Positions 52,301 to 62,225 of a stretch of DNA of 64,000 bases are shown piece by piece. Origin of the DNA: UBA6168 sp041752395 (GTDB lineage Bacteria > Bacteroidota > Bacteroidia > Chitinophagales > Saprospiraceae); the NCBI GenBank assembly GCA_041752395.1, contig JBGSWN010000247.1, positions 11,750 through 75,749 on the forward strand, given 5' to 3'. The notes under the pieces are model-generated. The model saw nothing but the letters and a program-made list of their open reading frames with translations, was not told where the DNA came from and ran no database searches. Made by a program: the position numbers and the translations under genes. Every line of letters starts with the position of its first letter. The first letter of the stretch is position 1.

Positions 52301-53398
52301 ATGCTCGGTTGGCAATTTTCAGAGTTCACGCCCGATGACGGGGAATCCATTTTCGACAAGCTTCTGAAGCTGTTTCAGGAGTTGCTGCTGCACACCTCCG
52401 GCAATGTGAGCGAGGCGCTTTCTTGGTTAACCGAGATTGACCGAAAGTACAAACTCACCAACGAAGACTACGGCATGGCCGATTTCATCCAAGATTTGAT
52501 TGACAACGGCTACATCACATCCGGTGAAGTGACCGGGATGCCGGGCTTTGTGCCTACCTCAAAGATGGAAATTGCGCTTCGCAAAAATGCCTTGCAAGAA
52601 GTCTTCGGCAAATTGAAAAAAACCAAACTTGGCAATCACTCCACCAAATTTGACGGGCGGGGCGACGAGCAGGCCACGGAGCTTCGACCCTACGAGTTTG
52701 GCGATGCACTCGACTCCATCGCCGTTTCGGAGAGCTTGCGAAATGCCCACATCAACCACGGCATCGAGGAGTTCAAACTGACGCCGGAGGATTTGGAGGT
52801 GCAGGAGACGTTCTATCAAAGCCAGACCAGCACGGTGCTGATGATTGACATTTCGCACAGCATGATTCTTTATGGCGAAGACCGCATCACACCTGCGAAA
52901 AAAGTGGCGTTGGCACTTTCGGAGCTCATCACCACCCGTTACCCGAAGGACACACTCGATATTTTGGTGTTCGGAAATGACGCTTGGCAAATTGAAATCA
53001 AAGACCTGCCCTACCTCGAAGTCGGGCCTTATCATACCAACACCGTCGCAGGTTTGGAGCTGGCTATGGAGCTTTTGAAAAAGCGCCGCAACCCGAACAA
53101 GCAGATTTTCATGATTACTGACGGCAAGCCGACATGCATCAAAAAAGGCAAAAAATACTACCAGAACTCCTTCGGCCTTGACCGCACCATCGTCACTCGG
53201 ACACTGAATTTGGCGACAAAATGCCGCAAAATGAGCATTCCCATTACCACTTTCATGATTGCCCGTGACCCCTATTTGGTGAATTTTGTGGACCAATTTA
53301 CGAAGGCAAACAATGGCAAAGCTTTTTACTCCAACCTTCAAGGCTTGGGTGAATTTGTGTTTTTAGACTATAAAAACAACAAACGCAAACGGCGTTAG
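52301..53398 (+). CDS. VWA-domain protein, partner type of MoxR-like ATPases
   Basis: 365 residues, no signal. The first 170 residues are helical with KLLKLFQELLLHTSGNVSEAL and PYEFGDALDSIAVSESLRNAH. The VWA fold (about 175-350) carries the metal site in VLMIDISHSMI (DISHS is a variant of DxSxS), TVAGLELAMELL with a Thr, and FMITDGKPTC (Asp). It resembles the VWA subunit that is often encoded with magnesium-chelatase-like AAA ATPases; no such ATPase is next to it here. The function would be to couple an ATPase to a target. It lies 81 bases after the transporter gene. Confidence 0.86.
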   Translation: MLGWQFSEFTPDDGESIFDKLLKLFQELLLHTSGNVSEALSWLTEIDRKYKLTNEDYGMADFIQDLIDNGYITSGEVTGMPGFVPTSKMEIALRKNALQEVFGKLKKTKLGNHSTKFDGRGDEQATELRPYEFGDALDSIAVSESLRNAHINHGIEEFKLTPEDLEVQETFYQSQTSTVLMIDISHSMILYGEDRITPAKKVALALSELITTRYPKDTLDILVFGNDAWQIEIKDLPYLEVGPYHTNTVAGLELAMELLKKRRNPNKQIFMITDGKPTCIKKGKKYYQNSFGLDRTIVTRTLNLATKCRKMSIPITTFMIARDPYLVNFVDQFTKANNGKAFYSNLQGLGEFVFLDYKNNKRKRR

Positions 53399-53588
53399 AC
53401 TGCTTCATTGTGCAGTTTATTCAAGTAGTAGGTAGTTGGCCAAGTGCGGAGGTTATGACGAAAAGCGAACAAGTTCTTGACCAACAACCAGCTTGGCTAA
53501 AAAAATTACCTTTGCAACGAATTAAAATTTGGCAAGCTAACTCAGTAAAGTGTATCCCATGTGCTGACTGCAAACTGCCAACTAAAAA

Positions 53589-54041
53589 ATGTACGTTCAC
53601 GATTATCAGAAACGGGTGCGCTACGGCGAAACCGACCAGATGGGCTACCTTTATTATGGCCGCTACGCTGATTTGTACGAAATCGGTCGGGCTGAAATGC
53701 TCAGAGCTTTGGGCCTCACCTACAAGCAAATGGAAATGGACCACAAGGTGATGCTGCCAGTGGCTTTCATGGAAACGAGGTACATCCGCCCTGCCCAATA
53801 CGACGAACTGCTCACCATCCGCACCACCCTGCGCACCTTCCCGACCGACAAGCACATGACGTTTTACGTTGAGGTGTTTAACGAAGCTAAAAAACTGGTC
53901 AATGGAGGCCGGGTTCGCTTGGTTTTTGTGGACATGGACACCATGCGGCCCATGATAGCGCCTAGTTTTTTCACCGACTTGTTGCTGCCATTTTTTCCAG
54001 AACAGCGCCACACAATACCGGCTGCCGAACTCCACCCATAA
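53589..54041 (+). CDS. Acyl-CoA thioesterase, 4HBT hot-dog fold
   Basis: 150 residues. RVRYGETDQMGYLYYGRYADLY (about 9-30) carries the Asp of the 4-hydroxybenzoyl-CoA thioesterase active site, and METRYIRPAQYDELLTIR plus NGGRVRLVFVDM complete the central strands. It hydrolyses acyl-CoA or related thioesters, which would set the free fatty acid and CoA pools; the acyl chain is unknown. It is preceded by 190 bases of noncoding sequence with a GCAAACTGCC word, and followed by a TamB-like gene after 103 bases. Confidence 0.88.
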   Translation: MYVHDYQKRVRYGETDQMGYLYYGRYADLYEIGRAEMLRALGLTYKQMEMDHKVMLPVAFMETRYIRPAQYDELLTIRTTLRTFPTDKHMTFYVEVFNEAKKLVNGGRVRLVFVDMDTMRPMIAPSFFTDLLLPFFPEQRHTIPAAELHP

Positions 54042-54144
54042 ACTTTCGTTAAAACGCAACAAGCGACAAACAAAACCAGTGTATCTTCGGGTTTTAGGGT
54101 GTGACCTTTGCAAAAATCAGGTTACTTCGCCCATTTGAAAATTC

Positions 54145-57100
54145 ATGGAAAACCCTACGCAAAAGGCTGAAAATCAAGCAGTTGGAAGTACTCGCAGCAG
54201 ATGGCGGCGCTGGCTGCCTTTGGTGTTCCGGCGGTTGATTCAAACCGTACTGGCGGTCATACTTTTGCCAGTCCTGATTTTTCAGATTCCTTGGGTACAA
54301 AATAAAGCTGCCCAGAAACTCACCGCCTATCTCTCCGCAGAATTGAAAACGACCGTTTCCGTTGGCAAGGTGCACATCGGCATTTTTAACCGGGTAAGCC
54401 TTGAGGAATTTTACTTGGAAGACCAAAGCCAAGATACCTTGCTGTATGCCGGTGAATTGGAGGTCCACCATTCTGGCGTTTTTGATTTATTGCTCCGTAA
54501 ATTTATAATCGAGTCACTCCAACTCTCCGATGCTACCGTAAATATTGGCCGCAAAGCCAACGAAAAAGACTTCAACTACCAGTTTATTGCTGATTATTTT
54601 TCACCAAAAAAACAAAAGGAAAAAAGCGAATCCACGCCGTTCCAACTCGACCTACGCCACCTTTACCTTGACCGGGTTCATTTCCTAAAACCTGATGCGG
54701 TGAAAGGCGAGCTTTTCGATATCTACCTCAGCCATGTGGAAGGGCACTTTGATAAGTTCGATTTGGCTGAAAAACAGCTTGATTTGAGCAACTTTCAAGT
54801 TGATAAACCCAATGTGAAAATTACGCTGACGACTGCTTTTCCGCTGCCACCCACGAAGCTTCCTGTCTCAAATATTGAAGAAGAATCCACGGCCGACACA
54901 AACAAGCTGGTTATCCAAATTGAAAACGTTGACATCAATGGTGCTAAGTTTTCGCTTCGCAATTTGCGCAATGAACCACAGCGGCTCACGCAAGAAGACC
55001 TGATCAACTACAATTATTTGGATGTGATGGACATCGAAATCCATTTCAATGATTTCCGATTTTCTGATTTGGAATTCGCAGGCGAAGTGGAGCGGATTTC
55101 ATTACGGGACACGACAGGTTTTATCCTCGAAAACTTGTCTGCGAAACAAGCGGCACTCTCTTGCCGAGGTATGGAACTTAATGGCGTAAACCTGAAAACC
55201 CCCTTTACTGAAATCGGTGACACCCTGATTTTCAAATATGCTGGTTCCTATACCGCTTGGGAGGATTTCGTGAACGAGGTGAAAATGGAAGGCCGTTTTC
55301 ATAATTCACGGGTGGCCTTGCGGGACATCATGAAGTTTGTGCCGGCCCTGGAGGAAAACCCATTTTTCAAGGAAAACAAATTGGAGGTCGTAGAAATTGA
55401 TGGCGTTATCAAAGGCCCAGTCAACCGACTTGATGGCAAGAATTTGAAAATCAACATGGCCGGCGGGCTTGACATTGAGGGCAGTTTCAGTACGCTGAAC
55501 TTGGCAGTGCCAGATGAGCAATTCCTTCACTTAAACCTTCAAAAACTCCACACCAACGTCCGAACGCTCAAGAAACTGATACCCAAATTCAAACCACCAC
55601 CCAACTTTGAAAAGCTGGGAACGATTGATTTCAGTGGAAAATTTGACGGCTTCTTCGTGGACTTCGTGGCGGATGGAAAATTGTCAACCGACATTGGCCG
55701 TGCGGAAATGTTTATGAACCTCAAGCTCCGGGATGGCAAGGAAAAGGCCCGCTACTCTGGCGACCTCTACCTGTACAGCTTCGACCTTGGCGCTTGGACC
55801 GATAACCCAGACTTCGGGAAGGTGACGCTTGATTCCCATGTAAAAAAAGGCGTCGGGCTAACCTTGAACACCGTCTCGGCGGAACTGGAAGGCCTTGTTG
55901 ACAGCCTTGTTTTCAAAGGCTACAAATACCGAAACGCCTCGATCAAAGGCCTGCTTCAACGCAACAATTTCGTGGGGGATTTCAGTATCAAAGACGGGAA
56001 CATAGACATGGTGTTTGGGGGCGAAGTCAATTTTACGGATTCTTTGCCTAGTTTTGACTTCAAAGCCAATGTCAAAAAACTGGATTTGCGGCCGCTCAAC
56101 CTGACTTCAAAAGACCTTCAATTCTTCGGAAATGTGGACATGAAATTGAAGGGAAAAAGGCTTTCTGACATCATAGGCACGGCACAAGTGACTGATTTTC
56201 AAATCGTTAAAAACAGAAAGGACAGCCTGACCATTGATTCTGCGGTACTTTCATCTGGCTGGTCAGCAGCTACATTTGAAAAAGTTTTTACCCTAAACTC
56301 TACTCTCGGCGACCTTTCGATTAAAGGTATTTTTGACATTGAAAAAATACCGTCGCAGCTCACTCGCTTTGTTTCCAGCAATTACCCCCGTTTTGCGGAG
56401 CGTCTAAAAATACAAGCCCCAGCACCACTGAGGGACACGGCAAAATTCGATTTTGACCTGCAAGTTTTCCAACTCCAAAACCTTGTCAATTTTTTTGAAG
56501 AAGACCTCAAAGGTTTTGATGCATCTTCCGTCAAGGGCAATTTTGACGGCTTTGCGAACAAGGCCAATATCGAAGTAGAAGTGCCCTCTTGGGAGTACCA
56601 AAACATCAAGTTCAAGGATGTTTATTTTCGAAGCAAACTGAATGGCCCAGAGGGCAGTTTGCAAGTCGGTGTCATCGAAACGGCTTTTAGCGAAACCCAA
56701 AAATTGTCGCCGGTATCGCTCATTGGTTCCATCTATTCCGATACGCTGGAGTTCCTCATCATCTCGTCCAACTTTTACAAGATTTTGGATAACATCAACA
56801 TCAACGGCATCCTATCCTTGGAAGACGACAACGCTTGGCGCATCAGTTTCAGGCCCAGCGACTTGGTGGTGTTGAATGAAACCTGGGAGATGAACACGGA
56901 CAACTACCTCGCCATTGGAGACGGAAAAGTGGAGACGGAGAATTTCATTTTAACCTCCGGCCTGCGGCGCATTAAGCTGAACAGCGTCCGAGATGAAGGC
57001 TTGGAATTGGTATTGGAGAACTACCCCATTGATTCTTTGGAGTTTATTCGGGAGATAAAAAAGCACAAAATCGGTGGGATTGCTGACTTGACTGCAAGGG

Positions 57101-59061
57101 TAAAAAATGTGTTCAAGTTTGAGGGGCTTTCTGCAGTTTTCCGCATTGACAGCCTAAAAGTGAATGAGGATGATTACGGCGTTCTTCGCCTCGATGCCTC
57201 GGCGAACAGTCCCAAGGAAACCATCACGGCTTCGCTTTCGATTCAAGGTGATACCAGTCGCCTAACGGCTGATGGCTATTTTAACCCACCTGGATTTTCA
57301 CCTGACGTCAAAAGAAAATGGATCAAAAATGAGCCGCTCTATTTTGATTTTAATGTGGATATTGAAAAATATCCGGTGAAAATTGTCAACTATTTTGTGC
57401 CGGAAGTCCTGAACCCAAAAGGCAGCCTGAGTGCCACCGGTGTGCATCTGAGTGGCGTCCCTTCCCTGCCAGACCTCAGTGGAAATGCCACGGTGGACAA
57501 TGTCGAATTTACGATAAAACCGCTTCAGGTCACGTACCGGATTCCCGAAGGGCAGGTGTCCATCAACAACCGGATTTTTGATGGAAAAGACACTTGGGTA
57601 TATGACCGCTTCAACAACAAGGCCCAAATTGACGGTGGTATCACGCATGACCACCTGAAAAACTTCGGCCTGGATTTGACCATCCGTACCGAGTCGGGCA
57701 GGCCGTTTTTAGGAATGGAAACAACGGATCGGGACAATTCGACTTTTTATGGAAGGGCTTTGGGAGTTGGTTACGTGCGCTTTACGGGGAGTTTTGGGCA
57801 GCCTAGTCTGTACGTAAGCGCTACGACTGCCGAAGGGACGGAAATGCACTTGCCAATGTCAGGTTCCGCCGTTTCCAACAATAAGCGTTTCATTGAGTTT
57901 ACGAAGCCAACCATCGAAACGGCAACTGGCAAAGATGAAACTGGATCGGCAGCAGAAGCCAGCGGCTTGAACATGTTGTTCGATGTGGACATTACGCCAG
58001 CTGCAAAAATGGAGGTGATTTTTGACCGGGCGTGGGGGGATAAATTGGAGGGCACAGGCTCTGGTTCACTGCTTGTGGATTTGGACAGATACGGCAAATT
58101 TGACATGAGCGGAACCTACACGGTAGAAACGGGCAACTACCTGTTCACCTTGATGAAACTAGGTTTGAATAAGCCATTTATTGTGCAGCCTGGCGGCACC
58201 ATTTCCTGGTCGGGGAACCCCTACGAAGCTGTCATCAACATTGACGCAACTTACTCAGGGCTTTCCACTTCCATTTACAGTTTTATCGCCGAATACCTCA
58301 CAACTTCCGCTTCGGTAGAGGCGCAGGACATCGCCCGGAACAGCACCCCCGTCAACCTGACCATGCAGTTGACCGGGCAACTTTTGAAACCTGATATTGC
58401 ATTTGACATTTCATTTCCAAGCCTTGACTCCGAGCTGAAAAACTATGCTGAGAGCAAAATGCGCACCGTTCGACTAGACCCGAACGAGCTGAACCGCCAA
58501 GTCTTCGGACTGCTGATGCTGGGCCAGTTTTTGCCTTCCGGCTACACCATTCAGGCGGGTGATGTGGGCATCAACACCGTGAGTGAGATGCTCTCCAACC
58601 AGCTTTCCATCTACTTCACCGATTTCATCATGGAGTTTTTGACGGGGAAAAAATTGATTCAAGGCATTGATTTCGACATCTCTTACAACCGTTACACCTC
58701 CAATAGTTTTGACCCTGACAATATCAGCACTTCGTACACCAACAATGAATTGCGCACCCGACTCAAGGTCATCGTCAACGACCGGATTTCTGTGCAGGCG
58801 GGCGGGAACTTTGGCAACGAAGCTTTTACGGGAAACAATGGCCTGTTGGGTGGCGAGTTTACGATTGAATACGTGCTGACGAAAGACCGCCGCCTGAAAC
58901 TGAAGGCATACGGCGACACAGAAGCAGATTTCACAGGCGGGTTTCGCAAGCGGGGCGGCATCGCCCTCAACTACAAGCGGGAATTTGACAATTTCAGTGA
59001 GCTGTTTGAGGGGAGGAAGTCCAAAAGGGAAGCTCGCAAGTTGAAAAAAACGGGGCAATAA
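54145..59061 (+). CDS. TamB-like AsmA-superfamily protein
   Basis: 1638 residues. One membrane anchor at about 27-50 (LIQTVLAVILLPVLIFQIPW) in the inner membrane is followed by a very long periplasmic stretch of beta repeats, an AsmA-like start (AQKLTAYLSAELKTTVSVGKV) and the C-terminal TamB/DUF490 domain (about 1230-1600: GRALGVGYVRFTGSFGQPS, TGSGSLLVDLDRYGKFDMSG, TYSGLSTSIYS, QVFGLLMLGQFLPSG). Such proteins form a bridge for phospholipid or beta-barrel-protein transport to the outer membrane. No TamA-like gene is adjacent; in Bacteroidota the partner is often a separate BamA-like protein. The size is somewhat above the family mean of 1000-1500. Confidence 0.92.
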   Translation: MENPTQKAENQAVGSTRSRWRRWLPLVFRRLIQTVLAVILLPVLIFQIPWVQNKAAQKLTAYLSAELKTTVSVGKVHIGIFNRVSLEEFYLEDQSQDTLLYAGELEVHHSGVFDLLLRKFIIESLQLSDATVNIGRKANEKDFNYQFIADYFSPKKQKEKSESTPFQLDLRHLYLDRVHFLKPDAVKGELFDIYLSHVEGHFDKFDLAEKQLDLSNFQVDKPNVKITLTTAFPLPPTKLPVSNIEEESTADTNKLVIQIENVDINGAKFSLRNLRNEPQRLTQEDLINYNYLDVMDIEIHFNDFRFSDLEFAGEVERISLRDTTGFILENLSAKQAALSCRGMELNGVNLKTPFTEIGDTLIFKYAGSYTAWEDFVNEVKMEGRFHNSRVALRDIMKFVPALEENPFFKENKLEVVEIDGVIKGPVNRLDGKNLKINMAGGLDIEGSFSTLNLAVPDEQFLHLNLQKLHTNVRTLKKLIPKFKPPPNFEKLGTIDFSGKFDGFFVDFVADGKLSTDIGRAEMFMNLKLRDGKEKARYSGDLYLYSFDLGAWTDNPDFGKVTLDSHVKKGVGLTLNTVSAELEGLVDSLVFKGYKYRNASIKGLLQRNNFVGDFSIKDGNIDMVFGGEVNFTDSLPSFDFKANVKKLDLRPLNLTSKDLQFFGNVDMKLKGKRLSDIIGTAQVTDFQIVKNRKDSLTIDSAVLSSGWSAATFEKVFTLNSTLGDLSIKGIFDIEKIPSQLTRFVSSNYPRFAERLKIQAPAPLRDTAKFDFDLQVFQLQNLVNFFEEDLKGFDASSVKGNFDGFANKANIEVEVPSWEYQNIKFKDVYFRSKLNGPEGSLQVGVIETAFSETQKLSPVSLIGSIYSDTLEFLIISSNFYKILDNININGILSLEDDNAWRISFRPSDLVVLNETWEMNTDNYLAIGDGKVETENFILTSGLRRIKLNSVRDEGLELVLENYPIDSLEFIREIKKHKIGGIADLTARVKNVFKFEGLSAVFRIDSLKVNEDDYGVLRLDASANSPKETITASLSIQGDTSRLTADGYFNPPGFSPDVKRKWIKNEPLYFDFNVDIEKYPVKIVNYFVPEVLNPKGSLSATGVHLSGVPSLPDLSGNATVDNVEFTIKPLQVTYRIPEGQVSINNRIFDGKDTWVYDRFNNKAQIDGGITHDHLKNFGLDLTIRTESGRPFLGMETTDRDNSTFYGRALGVGYVRFTGSFGQPSLYVSATTAEGTEMHLPMSGSAVSNNKRFIEFTKPTIETATGKDETGSAAEASGLNMLFDVDITPAAKMEVIFDRAWGDKLEGTGSGSLLVDLDRYGKFDMSGTYTVETGNYLFTLMKLGLNKPFIVQPGGTISWSGNPYEAVINIDATYSGLSTSIYSFIAEYLTTSASVEAQDIARNSTPVNLTMQLTGQLLKPDIAFDISFPSLDSELKNYAESKMRTVRLDPNELNRQVFGLLMLGQFLPSGYTIQAGDVGINTVSEMLSNQLSIYFTDFIMEFLTGKKLIQGIDFDISYNRYTSNSFDPDNISTSYTNNELRTRLKVIVNDRISVQAGGNFGNEAFTGNNGLLGGEFTIEYVLTKDRRLKLKAYGDTEADFTGGFRKRGGIALNYKREFDNFSELFEGRKSKREARKLKKTGQ

Positions 59062-59067
59062 TTGCCC

Positions 59068-60102
59068 TTATTTTAGCTCCACATACACCGGCAAATGGTC
59101 GCTGTAGCCACCAAAATAGCGGTCGCCACCGTAAGTCCTGCTCGGTGCCAGCCCATATTTTTCATCCTTGTACATCATCCAATCTTGTTGAAAAATGACT
59201 GACTTGGCATATTTCAACTGCTTGTCCCCTTTCATCAAATTACTGGATAAAATGATTTGGTCGAGCATGTTCCAATCGCCTTTGTAACGGTAGCTTCCCA
59301 AGCCATCCTTTTTTAGTTTGTAAAAACAATTGTACATGATTTGCTCCGCAAAACTGTCGCCAATGGGTTGAGCATCAAGGTCTTGCAAAATGCTTAAGTC
59401 GGTAGGTTCATCGTTCATATCGCCCATGACGATGATATTGGCGTCACCGTCCGACTTAAAAATAGCATCCACTTTTCGCCCGATTTGCGAAGCAACATAT
59501 TTGCGCCTCGGTTCAGTTTCTGCCTGTCCGCCACTCCTCGATGGCAGGTGCGCCACGATAATGTTCAGCTTTTCCTTTCCAGCAAATTTGCCCTCGACCA
59601 CCAACAAATCCCGTGTCGTGTAGTCAGGGTTGTCAGGTATCATTCCCTTCGGAAAACGGATGCGTATGGTGTCCGAACTTGTAACTGTGAATATGCTTTT
59701 TTTATACAAAAGCGCCACGTCTATTCCCCGAAAATCTGGTGATTCGTAATGGACAAAGCCATAGCCATGTGACTTAAGGCTGGTTTTATTGCAAAAATCT
59801 TGTAACACCGTTTCGTTTTCCACTTCTGCCAAGCCAATCAAAGCTGGAAAACCCATCCCTTCCACCACTTTTGCCAGGTGGTCAAGTTTAAGTTGATAGC
59901 GCTCTGGCGTCCATTTTTTTTTGCTTTCTGGCAGGAATTCCTCGTCGGGCTTGGCAGGGTCGTCCGCAGTGTCGAACAGGTTTTCGACGTTGTAAAAAGC
60001 AACGCGATAGTTGCCGGGGTCAGTGTTCTGCGCCGCTTTCGGAAGGGAACATTGGCACAGTAAAAACAAGGAAAGTAGGGCGGCGAAGAATTTGTTCATC
60101 AT
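59068..60102 (-). CDS. Endonuclease/exonuclease/phosphatase family lipoprotein
   Basis: 344 residues. The N-terminal lipobox ends LLCQC (about Cys18). The EEP fold is complete: FYNVENLFDTADDP, a PALIGLAEVEN block with the metal Glu, HLPSRSGGQ with His, GDMNDEPTDL with the Asp-Asn pair and GGYSDHLPVYVE with the last Asp-His pair. It hydrolyses phosphodiester or phosphomonoester bonds of DNA, RNA or lipids, at the periplasm or cell surface given the signal. The gene converges on the TamB-like gene six bases away. The natural substrate is unknown. Confidence 0.92.
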   Translation of the reverse strand: MMNKFFAALLSLFLLCQCSLPKAAQNTDPGNYRVAFYNVENLFDTADDPAKPDEEFLPESKKKWTPERYQLKLDHLAKVVEGMGFPALIGLAEVENETVLQDFCNKTSLKSHGYGFVHYESPDFRGIDVALLYKKSIFTVTSSDTIRIRFPKGMIPDNPDYTTRDLLVVEGKFAGKEKLNIIVAHLPSRSGGQAETEPRRKYVASQIGRKVDAIFKSDGDANIIVMGDMNDEPTDLSILQDLDAQPIGDSFAEQIMYNCFYKLKKDGLGSYRYKGDWNMLDQIILSSNLMKGDKQLKYAKSVIFQQDWMMYKDEKYGLAPSRTYGGDRYFGGYSDHLPVYVELK

Positions 60103-60190
60103 AAAAAATTAAGGGGCGCAAAGTTGCGAATTATGCTCGAAAGCGCTCGCAATTTTGCACCCCCTTTGAATTCCTTATTCTAAAATCGCC

Positions 60191-61321
60191 CTACTGAAAT
60201 GGATTCTGAAAGGCAGGATTGCTGTAGTAAGTCGTATCGGTCAAGGCGTCCAAAAACGCCAGTAAAGCCTGCTTGTCATATTCGCTCAGGTTCAGTTGGG
60301 TAATCGAACCAGTGATGACATTATCGGCGTAATGGCCGCCAGCGTTGTAATGTTCGATTACTTCTTCCAAGGTTTGAAACCTCCCATCGTGCATGTAAGG
60401 TGCAGTGAGGGTGATATTGCGAAGCGTTGGTGACTTGAACATGCCATTGTCCGTGAGATTACCAGTAAGTGCACCCAAACCCTTGTCTGGAAAATCGTTC
60501 AAAGTGGCGACCTCCGTGATGGCATTGTTTCGATATACTTCAGATGAATAAAGTGCTTTGCCGTCATGGCAATGGGCGCAATGTCCCTTGGGGTCATTAG
60601 GGCCGGCCTGCTGGTCATCGTAGTAAATCTTTTGTCCGTCAGCTTCCAAGTCCGAAATCAAAAAAGGGTTGGGGTCTTTCTGCCATGCTTTCTTATCGTA
60701 CCGAGAATTGGCGCTGATAAGCGTCCGCTCGAACTGCGCTAGTGCCTTGGCGGCAAGTTCCTTCGTAATTTCTGTCGTGTTTTCAATTCCAAATGCTTCC
60801 CGAAAACGAGTTTTATAATCGGGATGGCGACGCAATTTCACCTCCACATCCGTCCAAATTTCCGCCATTTCCACTGGGTTTTCGACTGGGTGCAAAGCTT
60901 GGTCTTCCAAGGTCATTGAGCGGCCATCCCAAAACAGGCCATTGATTTGGAAACCCACATTTATCAGCGACATGGAGCTGCGGTTGCCCATAAACCCGCC
61001 TACGCCGGGGCTGATTGCCATCACGTCATTGAAACTGTTCGTCAATTTGTGACAACTGCTGCACGAAATGGTGCTATCCTTTGATAAAATTGGGTCATAA
61101 AACAAGCGGCGACCAAGTTCAATCCCTTGGTCGGTAAGCGGATTATCCACCGGAATATCCATGGAGGGGAGGCCAGGCGGTATTGTCAAATTATGCGGCG
61201 TCGGGTCGTAGATGATGTTGGTCAAGTCTTCGCCAATGACCGTGACGCCGCCGTCATCGTCGTCCTTGCAAGCCGCAAAACCAAGTATCAAAAGCAAAAT
61301 GACAAAACTTATTTTTTTCAT
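60191..61321 (-). CDS. MauG/MbnH-type dihaem cytochrome c peroxidase
   Basis: 376 residues from MKKISFV at 61321; an upstream Met at 61366 would only add an odd leader. A lipoprotein or signal peptide ends FAAC (about 18). Two CxxCH motifs, CSSCH (87-91) and CAHCH (248-252), bind two c-type haems. NRSSMSLINVGFQINGLFWDGR, LRRHPDYKTRFREAFG, RYDKKAW and APYMHDGRFQTLEEVIEHYN are typical of this family. MauG-like enzymes oxidise protein tryptophans with hydrogen peroxide. It is the last gene of an operon with two MbnP-type lipoprotein genes, so I assign it to the MbnH branch, which converts a Trp in MbnP to kynurenine for copper binding. Name by context. Confidence 0.92.
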   Translation of the reverse strand: MKKISFVILLLILGFAACKDDDDGGVTVIGEDLTNIIYDPTPHNLTIPPGLPSMDIPVDNPLTDQGIELGRRLFYDPILSKDSTISCSSCHKLTNSFNDVMAISPGVGGFMGNRSSMSLINVGFQINGLFWDGRSMTLEDQALHPVENPVEMAEIWTDVEVKLRRHPDYKTRFREAFGIENTTEITKELAAKALAQFERTLISANSRYDKKAWQKDPNPFLISDLEADGQKIYYDDQQAGPNDPKGHCAHCHDGKALYSSEVYRNNAITEVATLNDFPDKGLGALTGNLTDNGMFKSPTLRNITLTAPYMHDGRFQTLEEVIEHYNAGGHYADNVITGSITQLNLSEYDKQALLAFLDALTDTTYYSNPAFQNPFQ

Positions 61322-61390
61322 GGATATCCAAGTTGTTTTACAATGAATGAATAGTGTACAAGTCATTGATTTTCAATAAGAAACAGTGAT

Positions 61391-62170
61391 TCAGATACCG
61401 CAAGCCTGCTCCCAATGGCTCATCAAATCAACAGCCAATGGCATGTCGGAAAGCTCTTGCGTGTTGCGATTGTCGGGGTTAGCCAAATCCAAAGCTGCTC
61501 CGTTGTTGACATAAATTTTGTAAACATCAGCTTCCAAGTTTAAGTCAAAAACCTGCCCTTTTTCAACAGCGATTGGCAACTGTTTTGTCACTGAAAAAAG
61601 TACGGCTTCAGTACCTGGGTGATGCTCAAATCCCGCGTCGCTTTGATTGAAAACACCATCGCCATTCAAATCATAAATACCTTCCGATTTCATAAAAATG
61701 AAACTCCCCCAGTCGCTCCAAAAATGGCTGGCGAACGCTTGTCGCAGCGGGTTGCTGGGAGGCAATTTGGCAGCGTCGGCATTGTTCATGCTGGCAGGTA
61801 TTCCGAAGTCAATCCGAAACCCACGGTAGTTGCCAATTGGCACTTTTTCATAGTTACGGGTCAGGGGCACTTGTGCGGCAGCAAGGTCGAGGTTGTCCTC
61901 GAAATCAAAGAATTCAATTTCGGAAAGCAAGTGATCTGGTGTTGACCCCTCACCCAGCAAAGTGATATTTGAAACAAAGAAATTGAAATTTTGGAAACGG
62001 ATTTGATTGCCACTGGGATAGTCAAACGCCTTGTAGAGTACCAGCGGGTCGCCGTTGTAGGCCGCTTTAAAGTTCAAGTTGACACTGGAGGTAGGTGTAG
62101 TTGGCTGGTTGTCGTCCTTGCAAGCAAAGATGGAAACGGCCATTAAGCAAAGAAAAAATAGCTTTTTCAT
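61391..62170 (-). CDS. MbnP-family copper-binding lipoprotein
   Basis: 259 residues with a lipobox ending SIFAC (about Cys17). The MbnP fold shows NLNFKAAYNGDPLVLYKAFD, IRFQNFNFFVSNITLLGEG, YRGFRIDFGIPASMNNAD and the characteristic SHFWSDWGSFIFMKSEGIYD (about 147-166), whose tryptophans are candidates for haem-enzyme modification. GFEHHPGTEAVLF also fits. In methanotroph systems MbnP binds copper after MbnH converts a Trp to kynurenine; here the MbnH-type gene follows after 69 bases. This makes a copper-related role likely; direct proof would need spectra. Confidence 0.88.
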   Translation of the reverse strand: MKKLFFLCLMAVSIFACKDDNQPTTPTSSVNLNFKAAYNGDPLVLYKAFDYPSGNQIRFQNFNFFVSNITLLGEGSTPDHLLSEIEFFDFEDNLDLAAAQVPLTRNYEKVPIGNYRGFRIDFGIPASMNNADAAKLPPSNPLRQAFASHFWSDWGSFIFMKSEGIYDLNGDGVFNQSDAGFEHHPGTEAVLFSVTKQLPIAVEKGQVFDLNLEADVYKIYVNNGAALDLANPDNRNTQELSDMPLAVDLMSHWEQACGI

Positions 62171-62225
62171 GTTAAAAATTTGGTTTGTGGTTTTTGGTCA
62201 AAGGACATTTCAGACAAAATTACAG